From positions 1-64,000 of the forward strand of contig DAOUFE010000027.1 in NCBI GenBank assembly GCA_034430215.1: 64,000 nucleotides of DNA, in the 5' to 3' direction. The notes under the pieces were generated by a model. The model ran no database searches, was not told the DNA's origin, and was given only the letters and a program-made list of their open reading frames with translations. Shown here in pieces: positions 53,071 to 61,887 of the stretch. The DNA is from UBA4782 sp034430215 (lineage in GTDB: Bacteria; Chloroflexota; Anaerolineae; Anaerolineales; Anaerolineaceae). The position numbers and the translations under genes are program-made. Each line of letters begins with the position of its first letter. The stretch's first letter is position 1.

Positions 53071-53430
53071 CTATTCATTCTTTGCTCTTTCCCCCAATAA
53101 AAACCAGTTTCCCAGACGATCATCTACATCTTTCGGTGCCCTGTCAAAATAAATTTCGAATATTCTGCCCTCTCTGGTTTCAACCTGAAATGAATATCTC
53201 CCTACTCCCCACGAACCTTGAGTTGAAGCTCTTGCCGCATGCTGCGGTTGCATATTTCTTTTCATTCTCCCTTTTCGCGAAAAATCCGTCCATGAACTTA
53301 TTTCACGGATGATCTCATACCACGTGCCATCCCAAAAGAAAGCATCCGGGCATGGTGGGCTTTTTGCAAAGAGAGGAGGTGTTTTAAAACGAACTTCTAC
53401 CTTTTGATCAATAAATTGGAGCATTTTCAT
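53071..53430 (-). CDS. Small conserved protein downstream of radical SAM gene (DUF6504-like)
   Basis: About 119 aa. Aromatic residues in PDAFFWDGTWYEIIREISSW and RYSFQVETREGRIFEIYFDR resemble the DUF6504 pattern found next to DNA-repair genes in Actinobacteria; the match is from memory of the motif and only moderate. The start (53430 or 53424) lies inside the end of the radical-SAM gene, so they are coupled. No catalytic motif is seen. Confidence 0.55.
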   Translation of the reverse strand: MKMLQFIDQKVEVRFKTPPLFAKSPPCPDAFFWDGTWYEIIREISSWTDFSRKGRMKRNMQPQHAARASTQGSWGVGRYSFQVETREGRIFEIYFDRAPKDVDDRLGNWFLLGERAKNE

Positions 53431-54586
53431 CGATAGTAATTGTACTGCCAAACAACGATGGATTATGCTCTATCCGTTTTCCATTGACTAAAATATATGG
53501 CAGCACTTTATCAACTGGCACTCCAGCCCGACGCAAAGAACCAATATCTTTCATTGTGTTTTTGATCCGCTGTTCTAACACTCTTCGTGCAGTTTTTGCC
53601 CCAATACCAGGTATCCTCATTAGTTCTCCAAACTCTGCCCGGTTAATCTCAATTGGTTGTTGACGATAATGCTGATCAGCCCACCAGATTTTCGGATCCT
53701 GGGTTTCATCCAGGATGCCATACTGGTTGATAGGCAGTTCTTCAAGCTCAAAACCATAATCTCGTAAAAGAAAATCTGATTGATACAACCTTAGTACGCG
53801 AATTTTCGATGCTGCCAGCAATCCATCGAATGGAGTATTTTCAATGGGTGTAAATCCAGAATAATAAATACGCTGTACCATCATTTTTCGATGCAGTTTT
53901 AACCCCATGGTCAACAATTCCAGATCAGTTTCGCCACCCGCTCCCACTACGAATTGTGTCGTGCTGGATGGCCAATGCCCCTTCCAACCTTGTGCGGGAT
54001 CCATTGTCTGGCGAATGGAATTGATCCATTGAATTCTCTTCAATAAATCTTTTACAGCAGGCTTTTGCGGTGCCAGGGTATGTAAAACATGATCCACTGG
54101 CGCTTCGAGATTTATGCTGACTCGATCGGCCAGTTGCATCGCTCTTTTTACTTGATCAAACTCACTCCCCGGCATGATCTTAAGATGCAGATACCCAAAA
54201 TAGCCCATCTTCTTCCGCAGAATCTCTGCGGTGTCCAAGATTTTATCCTGAGTTCTGACTCCCCCACCACAGATTCCCGAACTCAGGAAAAACCCATCCA
54301 ATAATCCCGCCTGCCATAAACCCATGAATTGCTTAGCCATTTCATCCGGTTGAAGAGTATTTCGCTTTCCATCTCTCCCTAATCGGAAGGCGCAATAATT
54401 GCAATTATTTTCACATGCAGAAGAAAGGACTGTTTTTAAAAGCCGAACTACTCCTTTGCCAGATGTTACATGAGATATTTGAGGGGGGCAGTTTTCATTG
54501 ACTGTTAATTCAGAGCTATCGCATAATGACGCATCTTCAACTTCTGGACAATATCTTGAAAGATTATTGGACATCGGGTTTTCCAT
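53408..54586 (-). CDS. Radical SAM protein with helix-hairpin-helix (rSAM-UDG-linked type)
   Basis: 392 aa from the ATG at 54586. CENNCNYC (58-65) is the CxxxCxxC [4Fe-4S] cluster motif, and IPGIGAKTARRVLEQR near the C-terminus is a DNA-binding helix-hairpin-helix. This architecture matches the family proposed to act in DNA modification or repair with a uracil-DNA glycosylase-like partner (TIGR03916 type). The start is set by TATAAT exactly 6 bases before the ATG; a longer frame would run through the promoter. The UDG-like partner is not adjacent here; a small DUF6504-like gene is. Confidence 0.82.
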   Translation of the reverse strand: MENPMSNNLSRYCPEVEDASLCDSSELTVNENCPPQISHVTSGKGVVRLLKTVLSSACENNCNYCAFRLGRDGKRNTLQPDEMAKQFMGLWQAGLLDGFFLSSGICGGGVRTQDKILDTAEILRKKMGYFGYLHLKIMPGSEFDQVKRAMQLADRVSINLEAPVDHVLHTLAPQKPAVKDLLKRIQWINSIRQTMDPAQGWKGHWPSSTTQFVVGAGGETDLELLTMGLKLHRKMMVQRIYYSGFTPIENTPFDGLLAASKIRVLRLYQSDFLLRDYGFELEELPINQYGILDETQDPKIWWADQHYRQQPIEINRAEFGELMRIPGIGAKTARRVLEQRIKNTMKDIGSLRRAGVPVDKVLPYILVNGKRIEHNPSLFGSTITIDENAPIY

Positions 54587-54592
54587 AGTTCT

Positions 54593-54622
54593 ATTATAGA
54601 ACAATTGTTCTTCTTGAGTCAA
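54593..54622 (-). promoter_or_regulatory. Radical SAM gene promoter, leaderless arrangement
   Basis: Minus strand TTGACT (54617-54622), 18 bp, TATAAT (54593-54598), then 6 bases to the ATG at 54586. No ribosome-binding site. Confidence 0.75.
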
Positions 54623-54664
54623 GGTTGCTATCAGGTAAAATAAAATTATCCTCAGGAGATTATC

Positions 54665-55771
54665 ATGTTGGAACTTGAAAAGATCATTACGCCCACCTTG
54701 CTTCTGGATGAAAGAAAAACCAGGCAGCACATTATCAATATGGTTGAAAAAGCGCAAAAAGCATCCATTCGATTGCGACCGCATTTCAAAACGCACCAAT
54801 CCGCGGCTGTCGGAGAATGGTTTCGCGAAGCAGGAGTAAAATGCATCACCTGTTCTTCATTGCAAATGGCAGCGTATTTTGTAGCACATGGTTGGAATGA
54901 TATTCTGGTTGCTTTTCCTGTCAATATTCGTGAAATTACTCTAATCAATCAACTTGCATCCACAATTCATCTGGGTTTACTGGTGGAATCCACCTATAGC
55001 GTGCAATTTCTGGATGCCAATCTGAAATCTTCTGTAGATATTTGGATAAAGATCGACAGTGGTGCTGGACGTACAGGTATTGCCACGTCTGATACATCTC
55101 TAGTGGCTGATATCTGCCAGATAGTACAAAAATCATCACTCATGCATCTACGCGGGATACTGACTCATGCTGGACAAACATATCATTCTACCAATCCCAG
55201 CCATGCCGCCGGAACCTACCAAGCAAGCGTCGATCTCATGACCCAATTGCGGTTTAAATTGGAAATGCAAGGCATTCATAATCTCGAAATCTCTGTGGGA
55301 GATACTCCGGGTTGTGTGCTCGCTGACGATCTTGGTAAAGTTGATGAGATTCGACCAGGAAATTTTGTTTTCTTTGATGCTATGCAGGCATATATCGGTA
55401 GCTGTACTGTTGAAGATATATCCGTTGCGGTTGCCTGCCCAATTGTTGCGATCCACCCTGAATTGGAAAAGGTTGTTATATATGGCGGAGCGATCCACCT
55501 TTCCAGCGAAAATTTTCTACTTGGAGATCAAAAAGCATATGGTCTGCCTGCCTTGTTAACTGCAGAAGGTTGGAGCAATCCCATTCCTGGTGGCTATGTA
55601 CGGAGTCTTTCTCAAGAACATGGCATCGTTCATGTCCATTATGAGGTTTGTAATTCTCTTAATCCAGGCGATTTGATCGCGATCATTCCTGCTCATTCCT
55701 GTATTACAGTAAGTTGCTTGAAGAAATATCTCACCCTGGAAGGTGAGATATTAGAAACGATGAACTGCTAG
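54665..55771 (+). CDS. D-threonine aldolase / D-serine dehydratase-like PLP enzyme
   Basis: 368 aa, fold type III. PHFKTH (K42) binds PLP, and the C-terminal PAHSC motif supplies the metal-binding His and Cys of the DSD1/D-TA group. VDIWIKIDSGAGRTGI is the barrel strand that precedes the substrate pocket. It probably degrades D-serine or D-threonine; the precise substrate cannot be decided. AGGAGA precedes the ATG. Divergent from the radical SAM gene, with 78 bp between starts. Confidence 0.85.
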   Translation: MLELEKIITPTLLLDERKTRQHIINMVEKAQKASIRLRPHFKTHQSAAVGEWFREAGVKCITCSSLQMAAYFVAHGWNDILVAFPVNIREITLINQLASTIHLGLLVESTYSVQFLDANLKSSVDIWIKIDSGAGRTGIATSDTSLVADICQIVQKSSLMHLRGILTHAGQTYHSTNPSHAAGTYQASVDLMTQLRFKLEMQGIHNLEISVGDTPGCVLADDLGKVDEIRPGNFVFFDAMQAYIGSCTVEDISVAVACPIVAIHPELEKVVIYGGAIHLSSENFLLGDQKAYGLPALLTAEGWSNPIPGGYVRSLSQEHGIVHVHYEVCNSLNPGDLIAIIPAHSCITVSCLKKYLTLEGEILETMNC

Positions 55772-55775
55772 TTTT

Positions 55776-56996
55776 CTAGTGAAAAATGAGAGGAATGGGG
55801 GTAAAGGTAATAAGAAAAACGATCAGCGCTAAAACACCTATCCATTTCCGTTTGGCGTCCAGTGGAGTGATCAAATCCAGTGGTTCAGCCTGTGTTCGAC
55901 CAATTAAGAAGATGATTCCTGCCCACAACCACCAACCATCCCAAAGAAAACCCATCAGCGCTAAAGTAATCAAGATGGCATAGAAAATCCGTTTTGACCA
56001 TGCTTTCCCAAACAAAACATTGATGACATGCCCACCATCAAGTTGACCCGCTGGAATGAGGTTGACAGCAGTTACAAACAATCCTGCCCACCCAGCCCAC
56101 GCCACAGGGTGTAGCATTACATCGGTACCCCCTATTGGAATGGGGTTACTGGTAAAGAAGTATCGAACCCAATAAAGAAAAGGTGAAAGGTTGCCATAAT
56201 CTACCGGGGAAGGTAATAATTTACCAAAAACGGTAAATTTTGCGAAGAGATAAAGTAATGAATTTCCTTCAAGAATACCCATTGCAGGAGGAATCGAAGC
56301 AGTCACTGTACCCAGCGATGAAAGTTTCAACCCCAATAACAGAACAGGAATTGCTACTGCCATTCCAGCCAGAGGTCCTGCTACGCCTATATCCAGCAAT
56401 TCACGGCGGTTACGAGGAATGGATTTCATATTAATAAAAGCACCCATAGTACCGAAAATACCAAACGGCGGTGGCATGGGGATAAAATATGGCAGGCTGA
56501 CTGCCACCTTATTTTTTCTTCCCATCAGATAATGACCAAATTCATGTGCAGCCAAAATTGCCAGCAAGGCAACCGTGAAAGACCATCCGCGTGCAATAAT
56601 AGCACCCAGCATAGGGAAAAAGCCTGTTGGCAATGGCTCACTGCCACTCAATCCACCTGCGGCGAATACACTGATGATGGTAAAGACGAATAATATCAGG
56701 TTTATCCACGGGTTGGATGGTCTAGGATGGATCACCCCTTTGACAAGCAATATCACATGCCTGTCACCTTCCCACCGGAATAATGGAGTAAAGTCGTATG
56801 GCTTTAATGCTTCTTCCAGTTGTTTGTAGACGGCAGCAGTATCCTCTTGATAGATTTTCCCACGGTACCGAACCACATAATTCTGGTTTGGACTTCCCAA
56901 TGTAGTATCTTCAACACGCATGACGCGCCGGATAATCACATCCACCTGTTCTGGATTGGGAAGAAGGTTTTCAGTCACAGGAAATTGTTGATCCAT
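55776..56996 (-). CDS. Site-2 protease family (M50) intramembrane metallopeptidase
   Basis: 406 aa with about six membrane helices after a 90-residue cytoplasmic N-terminal domain. HEFGH (151-155) and the distal LDGGHV (about 318-322) are the zinc-ligand motifs. The soluble N-terminus suggests regulation. Typical roles are cleavage of membrane-bound anti-sigma factors or clearance of signal-peptide remnants. It lies 36 bp downstream of the tRNA-Sec gene without a clear terminator between them, so read-through from the tRNA promoter is possible. Confidence 0.9.
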   Translation of the reverse strand: MDQQFPVTENLLPNPEQVDVIIRRVMRVEDTTLGSPNQNYVVRYRGKIYQEDTAAVYKQLEEALKPYDFTPLFRWEGDRHVILLVKGVIHPRPSNPWINLILFVFTIISVFAAGGLSGSEPLPTGFFPMLGAIIARGWSFTVALLAILAAHEFGHYLMGRKNKVAVSLPYFIPMPPPFGIFGTMGAFINMKSIPRNRRELLDIGVAGPLAGMAVAIPVLLLGLKLSSLGTVTASIPPAMGILEGNSLLYLFAKFTVFGKLLPSPVDYGNLSPFLYWVRYFFTSNPIPIGGTDVMLHPVAWAGWAGLFVTAVNLIPAGQLDGGHVINVLFGKAWSKRIFYAILITLALMGFLWDGWWLWAGIIFLIGRTQAEPLDLITPLDAKRKWIGVLALIVFLITFTPIPLIFH

Positions 56997-57032
56997 AGGT
57001 CACCATTTTTTCAAGTATCGGTGAAAAACAGG

Positions 57033-57126
57033 CGGGAATGGATGGGAGTCGAACCCACCACGGCTCGCAAAGCGACCCGTCACCGGTTTTGAAGACCGGG
57101 AAGCCCACCAGGACCTTGCCATTCCC
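57033..57126 (-). tRNA. selC: tRNA-Sec (anticodon UCA)
   Basis: 94 nt. An 8-bp acceptor stem (GGGAATGG with CCATTCCC), discriminator G, a long variable arm and the anticodon loop CTTCAAA flanked by CCGGT/ACCGG give anticodon UCA, which reads UGA. The 8-bp acceptor and long extra arm separate it from tRNA-Trp or tRNA-Ser. CCA is not encoded. Promoter on the minus strand: TTGACA (57156-57161), 17 bp, TATGCT (57133-57138), 6 bases from the 5' end. No selA, selB or selD is in the window. Confidence 0.9.
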
Positions 57127-57132
57127 GAATTA

Positions 57133-57161
57133 AGCATACCGCAACCGGATTTTACTGTCAA
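57133..57161 (-). promoter_or_regulatory. tRNA-Sec promoter
   Basis: Minus strand TTGACA (57156-57161), 17-bp spacer, TATGCT (57133-57138), 6 bases before the mature 5' end. Confidence 0.75.
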
Positions 57162-57304
57162 TAAAACTAAATATCGAAGAACTTTCTGCTGAAAGATAAC
57201 AGACAAAGGATTTGTTGATTTATAATTAGTTATTCACCCAATTCTTGTATCATTTTGATAATTTTTCTTAAACAACCCAAAGCCAGTATTTCTCAGGAGG
57301 AATC

Positions 57305-58384
57305 ATGAGCCAGGCTCAACCAATATGCCCTAACTGTCATAATCCTATCCGCTCAGGTGCCCGTTTTTGCCCGACCTGTGGTTTTCAAATCACTCAACAA
57401 CCCGCTCCTCAATATACCCCTGTTGCTCAACCACAGCAACAGAAGAAAAGCCGTTGGTGGATCTGGGTACTTTTGGTTATTGTTTTATGCATCGCTTTGG
57501 TTGGATGTCTTGTACTGGGATATTTCTTTATACCAGGGGTACGTGATAAAGTTGGGGATATTGGGTTGATTTCTTTCACCACTTCGACTCCAATCATTGA
57601 AAAAACTGAAACATCAGAACCTGAAGATACCCCCACACCAGAGATTACACCACCCACATCTGAAATAACCGAGACGGTTGTCGTAACGGAAATTCCACCC
57701 ACCGAAGTACCCGCTGAGGGGTACAACTTTTCGTACGACAATATCACAATGGTTATCCCTTATGAAGTAGCCAGCAGCGCAGAAGGCGAGACTATCGAAG
57801 GATATACCACAGGTGCATATTGGGAAGTTCTCCCTGATTACAACGTTTGCAATCTTGAGGGTTACCCCCTGAGCATTACATTTCACTCACCCATCATCCA
57901 GGTCTTTCCTGTCGATGAATATGTCAGTTTGAATCCAGATGTGTCAACGGTTATTGACCAACTGAATACACTGCTAGCTTCTCATGATTATGCTCCATCG
58001 AGTCTGCCATTCTTGCCATATTGGAATGCAGGTGCTTTGTTTACCGCGCGTGTTGAATACCTGGATTTCCAAAACGGTTCGGGGGTACGGTACCTCACCC
58101 AATATGGTCAGGCTTTTTGGCCGATAAATAACTACGATATGTTTTATACATTTCAGGGTATTACAAACGATGGAAAGTATTACATTTCAGCAGTACTTCC
58201 AATATCTCATCCGAATCTTCCACAAATGGGTGATGAATACACTGGTTCTATAGATGATCTTTATGCCAATTTTGATGGGTATTTAAGTGCTATACTGCCT
58301 GAGATCAATGGATGGGGAGATAATGAATTCACACCGACGATTTCCGGGTTAGATGCATTGATTGAATCGATCTACATCCAGTAA
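57305..58384 (+). CDS. Zinc-ribbon membrane protein with extracytoplasmic domain
   Basis: 359 aa. A zinc ribbon at the N-terminus (C8, C11, C22, C25 in CPNC and CPTC), a short Pro/Gln linker, one membrane helix (about 52-76), a Thr/Pro/Glu-rich linker (about 95-140) and a compact C-terminal domain of about 210 residues with no recognised fold. The ribbon would lie in the cytoplasm and the C-terminal domain outside, a typical layout for an envelope sensor or anchor in Chloroflexota. AGGAGG precedes the ATG; a strong terminator follows. Confidence 0.75.
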   Translation: MSQAQPICPNCHNPIRSGARFCPTCGFQITQQPAPQYTPVAQPQQQKKSRWWIWVLLVIVLCIALVGCLVLGYFFIPGVRDKVGDIGLISFTTSTPIIEKTETSEPEDTPTPEITPPTSEITETVVVTEIPPTEVPAEGYNFSYDNITMVIPYEVASSAEGETIEGYTTGAYWEVLPDYNVCNLEGYPLSITFHSPIIQVFPVDEYVSLNPDVSTVIDQLNTLLASHDYAPSSLPFLPYWNAGALFTARVEYLDFQNGSGVRYLTQYGQAFWPINNYDMFYTFQGITNDGKYYISAVLPISHPNLPQMGDEYTGSIDDLYANFDGYLSAILPEINGWGDNEFTPTISGLDALIESIYIQ

Positions 58385-58407
58385 AAACTACTTTCATTTA
58401 AACTTCC

Positions 58408-58440
58408 ATAAAAAGCAGAGCATCCTGCTCTGCTTTTTAT
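58408..58440 (+). terminator. Strong intrinsic terminator
   Basis: 15-bp perfect stem from 58408-58422 to 58426-58440 with a 3-base loop (core AAAAAGCAGAGCA), T-rich on both sides; works for the zinc-ribbon gene. Confidence 0.92.
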
Positions 58441-58458
58441 ATTAAGCAAATTGACCTC

Positions 58459-58486
58459 TTGTAATATATTCAAATGCCTGTATAAT
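58459..58486 (+). promoter_or_regulatory. Promoter of the ddl-like gene
   Basis: TTGTAA (58459-58464), 16 bp, TATAAT (58481-58486). The start is expected near 58493, 33 bases before the ATG. Confidence 0.6.
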
Positions 58487-58525
58487 TCGCCCCTGGTCAA
58501 AAAATATTACTTTTATAAGGACAGA

Positions 58526-59749
58526 ATGGAAAATTTAGCCTCACTTATCTATTCACAAGAGGATCAGGCAGGTAATGAAGGGGATGAGCCCCCTGACCCC
58601 ACTCCGCAACCGGCTGGACCATGGCGTGTGGCTGTCATCGCCAATCTAAAAGGCGAACACACTCTCACCAGTCAAGGCCCTTCTGATGCCGGTGCGGAAT
58701 TTGACAAACCTGAAACTATTCAGGCAATCCAGAAGGCAATAGAAACAGATCATCATACGACCGTATTTTTAAACGCCGATGCCACCTTGCCGCTTCGGTT
58801 GAGTACGATGTTGCCTGATATTTGCTTTAACATTGCTGAGGGTGTTGGTGGTGATGCCCGCGAAGCCCAGGTACCTGCTTTGCTGGAAATGCTCCACATT
58901 CCTTATACAGCCTCCCGTGTCCTGGCAAATGCCATCAGTCTGGATAAAACCATGACGAAAAAGATCTGGCGAGATGCAGGTCTGCCAACAGCCTATTTCC
59001 AGGAATTCACCACTGGTGAAGAAGCACTCGATGCACAATTGGAATTTCCTCTCTTTGTAAAACCAGCTCGAGAAGGCACCGGGATGGGGATGGATGCTGG
59101 CTCGATTGTTCACAACATCGATGAACTACGCGCACGTGTAGCCTGGGTTATCCACAGTTACCAGCAGCCCGCCCTGGTGGAGGAATTCTTGCCTGGTCGA
59201 GAATTTACTGTGGCAGTTCTGGGACGAGAAGATGCCCTGAAATACACTCGCCATCCCGAATGGTATGAATCCGATGGATTCGTCCGGCTTCCTGTTGAAG
59301 AAGTGGATAATTCTTTTTCAGCCACTCCTGGTGTGTATGGCAATTTTACAAAGACGCTGCACTTTGGTGAGGAAGGCATTCCAGGATTTTTATGCCCTGC
59401 ACCAATCCCTGCAGATCTGACAACAGAACTACAGAATCTGGCAATTAAAGCGCATAAAGCCATCGGTTCACTGGATGTATCACGCGTAGATATCCGCATG
59501 GATGCACATGGCCAACCACGGTTGATCGAGATCAACACCCTGCCGGGATTAACCCCTGATTTTTCAGATCTTTGTGTGATCTGCAACGCTGCGGGTATCC
59601 AATATACCGATCTAATCCTGGAAATTCTACATCTGGGTGCATCCCGATATGGATTGCTTTCTCTTGAACCAGTACCAGAAACAGCCGTTGTGCCGTTTCC
59701 CAATCGCGAAACAGTACAAGTTTTGCGTACTCTGCAACAATTCGAATAA
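58526..59749 (+). CDS. D-alanine-D-alanine ligase-like ATP-grasp protein
   Basis: 407 aa. ATP-grasp features PARGGTGMGMD-type loop (here PAREGTGMGMD), EEFLPGREFTVAVLG, DVSRVDIRMD and EINTLPGLT match the Ddl group. Its first 45 residues are acidic and extra compared with Ddl. The N-terminal pre-ATP-grasp part keeps the FNIAEG motif seen in Ddl-like proteins that are not true Ddl, so a D-Ala-D-Ala, D-Ala-D-Lac or other amino-acid ligase activity is possible. Start 58526 has AAGGAC upstream. Confidence 0.8.
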   Translation: MENLASLIYSQEDQAGNEGDEPPDPTPQPAGPWRVAVIANLKGEHTLTSQGPSDAGAEFDKPETIQAIQKAIETDHHTTVFLNADATLPLRLSTMLPDICFNIAEGVGGDAREAQVPALLEMLHIPYTASRVLANAISLDKTMTKKIWRDAGLPTAYFQEFTTGEEALDAQLEFPLFVKPAREGTGMGMDAGSIVHNIDELRARVAWVIHSYQQPALVEEFLPGREFTVAVLGREDALKYTRHPEWYESDGFVRLPVEEVDNSFSATPGVYGNFTKTLHFGEEGIPGFLCPAPIPADLTTELQNLAIKAHKAIGSLDVSRVDIRMDAHGQPRLIEINTLPGLTPDFSDLCVICNAAGIQYTDLILEILHLGASRYGLLSLEPVPETAVVPFPNRETVQVLRTLQQFE

Positions 59750-59768
59750 AACACTCAAAAATAATTAA

Positions 59769-59802
59769 AAATGCTCTGGCTAAATTATTAGCCAGAGCAT
59801 TT
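59769..59802. terminator. Bidirectional terminator between ddl-like gene and ATP synthase operon
   Basis: AAATGCTCTGGCTAA (59769-59783) pairs perfectly with 59788-59802 around ATTA; T/A-rich flanks both ways. It ends both converging operons. Confidence 0.92.
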
Positions 59803-59820
59803 AAATTCCTAAAGATCAGA

Positions 59821-60564
59821 TCAAATCAGTTCTTGCCGCATTCCCTCTAATTGCCCGGCAACCGATCCATCAACAATTCGGTCATCAACACGGATCACCA
59901 AACCTCCCAAAATTCCGGGATCAACTTTGAATTGAATGACACCATTTGCACTCATGGATTTTGCCAGGTCATGGCGAATGGTGTTCTGTTCATCGACGCT
60001 TAACGGTAGTGCGCTGGTCACTTCAGCTTTGGTGCCTTGATAGTCGAACTGATCAAGTAAAGTCAGTTTTCCAGCTTTTACACCAGAGAAGAATTCTTCC
60101 AGTAAAGCGCGCTGACGTTTTTCGTCGTGAAGGAGTGATTCTCCGATCAATTTATGGCTGGCAGCCATTGCCAAAGAAATAACCTGACCGCGTAATTCAC
60201 CCAGCATGCGTGAACGATCCTGCTCTACTTCTGCCAATGCAACTTCACGAGCCTTCTTGATCTCTTCATCTGAACGGGCTTTCAAATCATGCTCTACTTT
60301 GCTGGCGCGAGCGGTTGCTTCGCGTAAAATCTCTGCAGCCTTTGCCTGTGCCTCGGTAATAATTCTTTCGGCTTCGGTTTCTGCATTCGCACGTGCATCT
60401 GCTGCAATTCGGGCATCTTCCAGGCTTTGTGCGATGGTAATTTTTCTTTTTTCCATCACTTTCATTAAGGGTTTATATACCCATGCTCGTAGCACTACAA
60501 AAATAATAGCAAAATTGAATATCTGAACAATCAATAATCCAAGATTAATACCTAGCTTTTCCAA
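59821..60564 (-). CDS. atpF: ATP synthase subunit b fused to the C-terminal domain of delta
   Basis: 247 aa. Residues 1-165 are a complete F0 b subunit: membrane helix (about 6-28), then a long coiled coil rich in Ala, Glu and Arg. Residues about 170-247 match the C-terminal, F1-binding domain of delta (OSCP), with LPLSVDEQNTIR and the DPGILGGLVIRVDDRIVDGSVAGQLEGMR end. The N-terminal helical domain of delta, which normally binds alpha, is missing. Start is TTG, with AGGAGG eight bases upstream. It is the last gene before the terminator; the F1 genes do not follow. Confidence 0.88.
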   Translation of the reverse strand: MEKLGINLGLLIVQIFNFAIIFVVLRAWVYKPLMKVMEKRKITIAQSLEDARIAADARANAETEAERIITEAQAKAAEILREATARASKVEHDLKARSDEEIKKAREVALAEVEQDRSRMLGELRGQVISLAMAASHKLIGESLLHDEKRQRALLEEFFSGVKAGKLTLLDQFDYQGTKAEVTSALPLSVDEQNTIRHDLAKSMSANGVIQFKVDPGILGGLVIRVDDRIVDGSVAGQLEGMRQELI

Positions 60565-60592
60565 GGGTTATACCTCCTTGCACCGCAATGAA

Positions 60593-60829
60593 TTAAAGAA
60601 CAAAGAGCATCAAAAATGCGATCACAAGGCAGTAAATCGCAATTGCTTCAGAGAATGCAATACCCAAAATCATATTAGTGAACAGGTTGCTGTAGGAATC
60701 TGGGTTTCGAGCCATACCTTCCAATGCTCCCATCACAGATAAACCAATACCAACACCTCCGCCCAATGCACCGATCATAGAGAGCCCTGCTCCAATAAAT
60801 TTTGCCGCCTGAACAATATCACCAGTCAT
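60593..60829 (-). CDS. atpE: ATP synthase subunit c
   Basis: 78 aa hairpin of two membrane helices joined by the RNP loop (41-43), Gly-rich helix 1 and the ion-binding carboxylate E61 in GIAFSEAIAIY. Helix 1 lacks the Gln and helix 2 lacks the Ser/Thr after the Glu that mark Na+-type rings, so proton coupling is more likely. GGAGG precedes the ATG by about ten bases. Confidence 0.96.
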   Translation of the reverse strand: MTGDIVQAAKFIGAGLSMIGALGGGVGIGLSVMGALEGMARNPDSYSNLFTNMILGIAFSEAIAIYCLVIAFLMLFVL

Positions 60830-60879
60830 TTGATTCGATCCTCCACGAGATGAAATCCGTTTATTTACAGAATTATGCT

Positions 60880-61887
60880 TTATGACGCCGCATGCTCTTC
60901 GCTACCATGCCCCTGCGTAGCTTGTGCCATAAAGACCATAGTCAACATACCAAAAACGAATGCCTGAATTACACCCATAAATAATTCAAACATATAAATG
61001 AGCGATGGGAAAAATACTGGCAGCATCGATCCGACAATTGCTACCAAAACCACACCGGAGAACATAACACCAAACAAACGGAAAGAGAACGACAATAACT
61101 TTGCACATTCCGAGATCAACTCAAGCAAACCCACAATGAAATCCATAAAACCAAAGATGGGTTTTTTGAATATTGTGAGTGTATTGAAGAATTTGGAAAA
61201 ATAACGCGGACCTTGAGCCTGTACACCGATCACCTGAGTCATAAAAACAGAAATGATCGCAAGTGCAACCGTAAAATTAAGGTCGGTAGATGCACCACGC
61301 AAGAAAGCCTTGACCGTATATCCTGCTCCGACTGCAGCTGTACCCGCTTTGATCGTATACACATTCCCAAATAAATGCTGTGCAGGCGCGCCATTATCGA
61401 TCGGTTCCAATATACCAATAGATTCAAATCCTGGCAGTAATTTGATCAAGTTGTTAAATAATACAAGGATGATGAATGTAGCGAACCAGGGGAAAATCTT
61501 CTTTGCCCAACGCCCGGCGGATGACTCAGTCAGATTGTAGAGCAAATCTAGTAGCGTCTCAAAAGCTCCAGCAATCCCCGAAGGGATCAGGCTGCCTTTT
61601 TTCGACCACCGGTAAATACTATAGGCAATAAGAATTATGATGATATCTACAAGAACCGTGGCAATCAGCGTATTCGTAAAAGGAATCTCACCGATCCAGG
61701 GCAATGTCACTAATGGTTTTTCGGTAATTGCTTCTGGAGCCACTTGAATATGAGGACGTACTGGGGCAATGATGTTTGTTCCAATAATTGTCAAAATGGA
61801 AAAAAGTAAAATCCACCAGCGGTTAATTCCCCATCGCCAGCGAGGTTTTTTAACCGTAGAGGTTTCAACGGGATTGGTCTGTTCCAA
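60880..61887 (-). CDS. atpB: ATP synthase subunit a
   Basis: 335 aa, five to six membrane helices. The essential arginine R270 sits in LLSFSFRLFGVMFSG, and the preceding LLELISECAKL and final GMLTMVFMAQATQ match the family. The N-terminus is extended by about 60 residues and contains an extra hydrophobic segment. Start is TTG, with a GAGGAG site. The start lies 23 bp inside the end of the atpI-like gene. Confidence 0.95.
   Translation of the reverse strand: MEQTNPVETSTVKKPRWRWGINRWWILLFSILTIIGTNIIAPVRPHIQVAPEAITEKPLVTLPWIGEIPFTNTLIATVLVDIIIILIAYSIYRWSKKGSLIPSGIAGAFETLLDLLYNLTESSAGRWAKKIFPWFATFIILVLFNNLIKLLPGFESIGILEPIDNGAPAQHLFGNVYTIKAGTAAVGAGYTVKAFLRGASTDLNFTVALAIISVFMTQVIGVQAQGPRYFSKFFNTLTIFKKPIFGFMDFIVGLLELISECAKLLSFSFRLFGVMFSGVVLVAIVGSMLPVFFPSLIYMFELFMGVIQAFVFGMLTMVFMAQATQGHGSEEHAAS

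Noticed and set aside
57033..57126. Suppressor tRNA-Trp reading UGA
   Set aside because: The 8-bp acceptor stem and long variable arm are those of tRNA-Sec.
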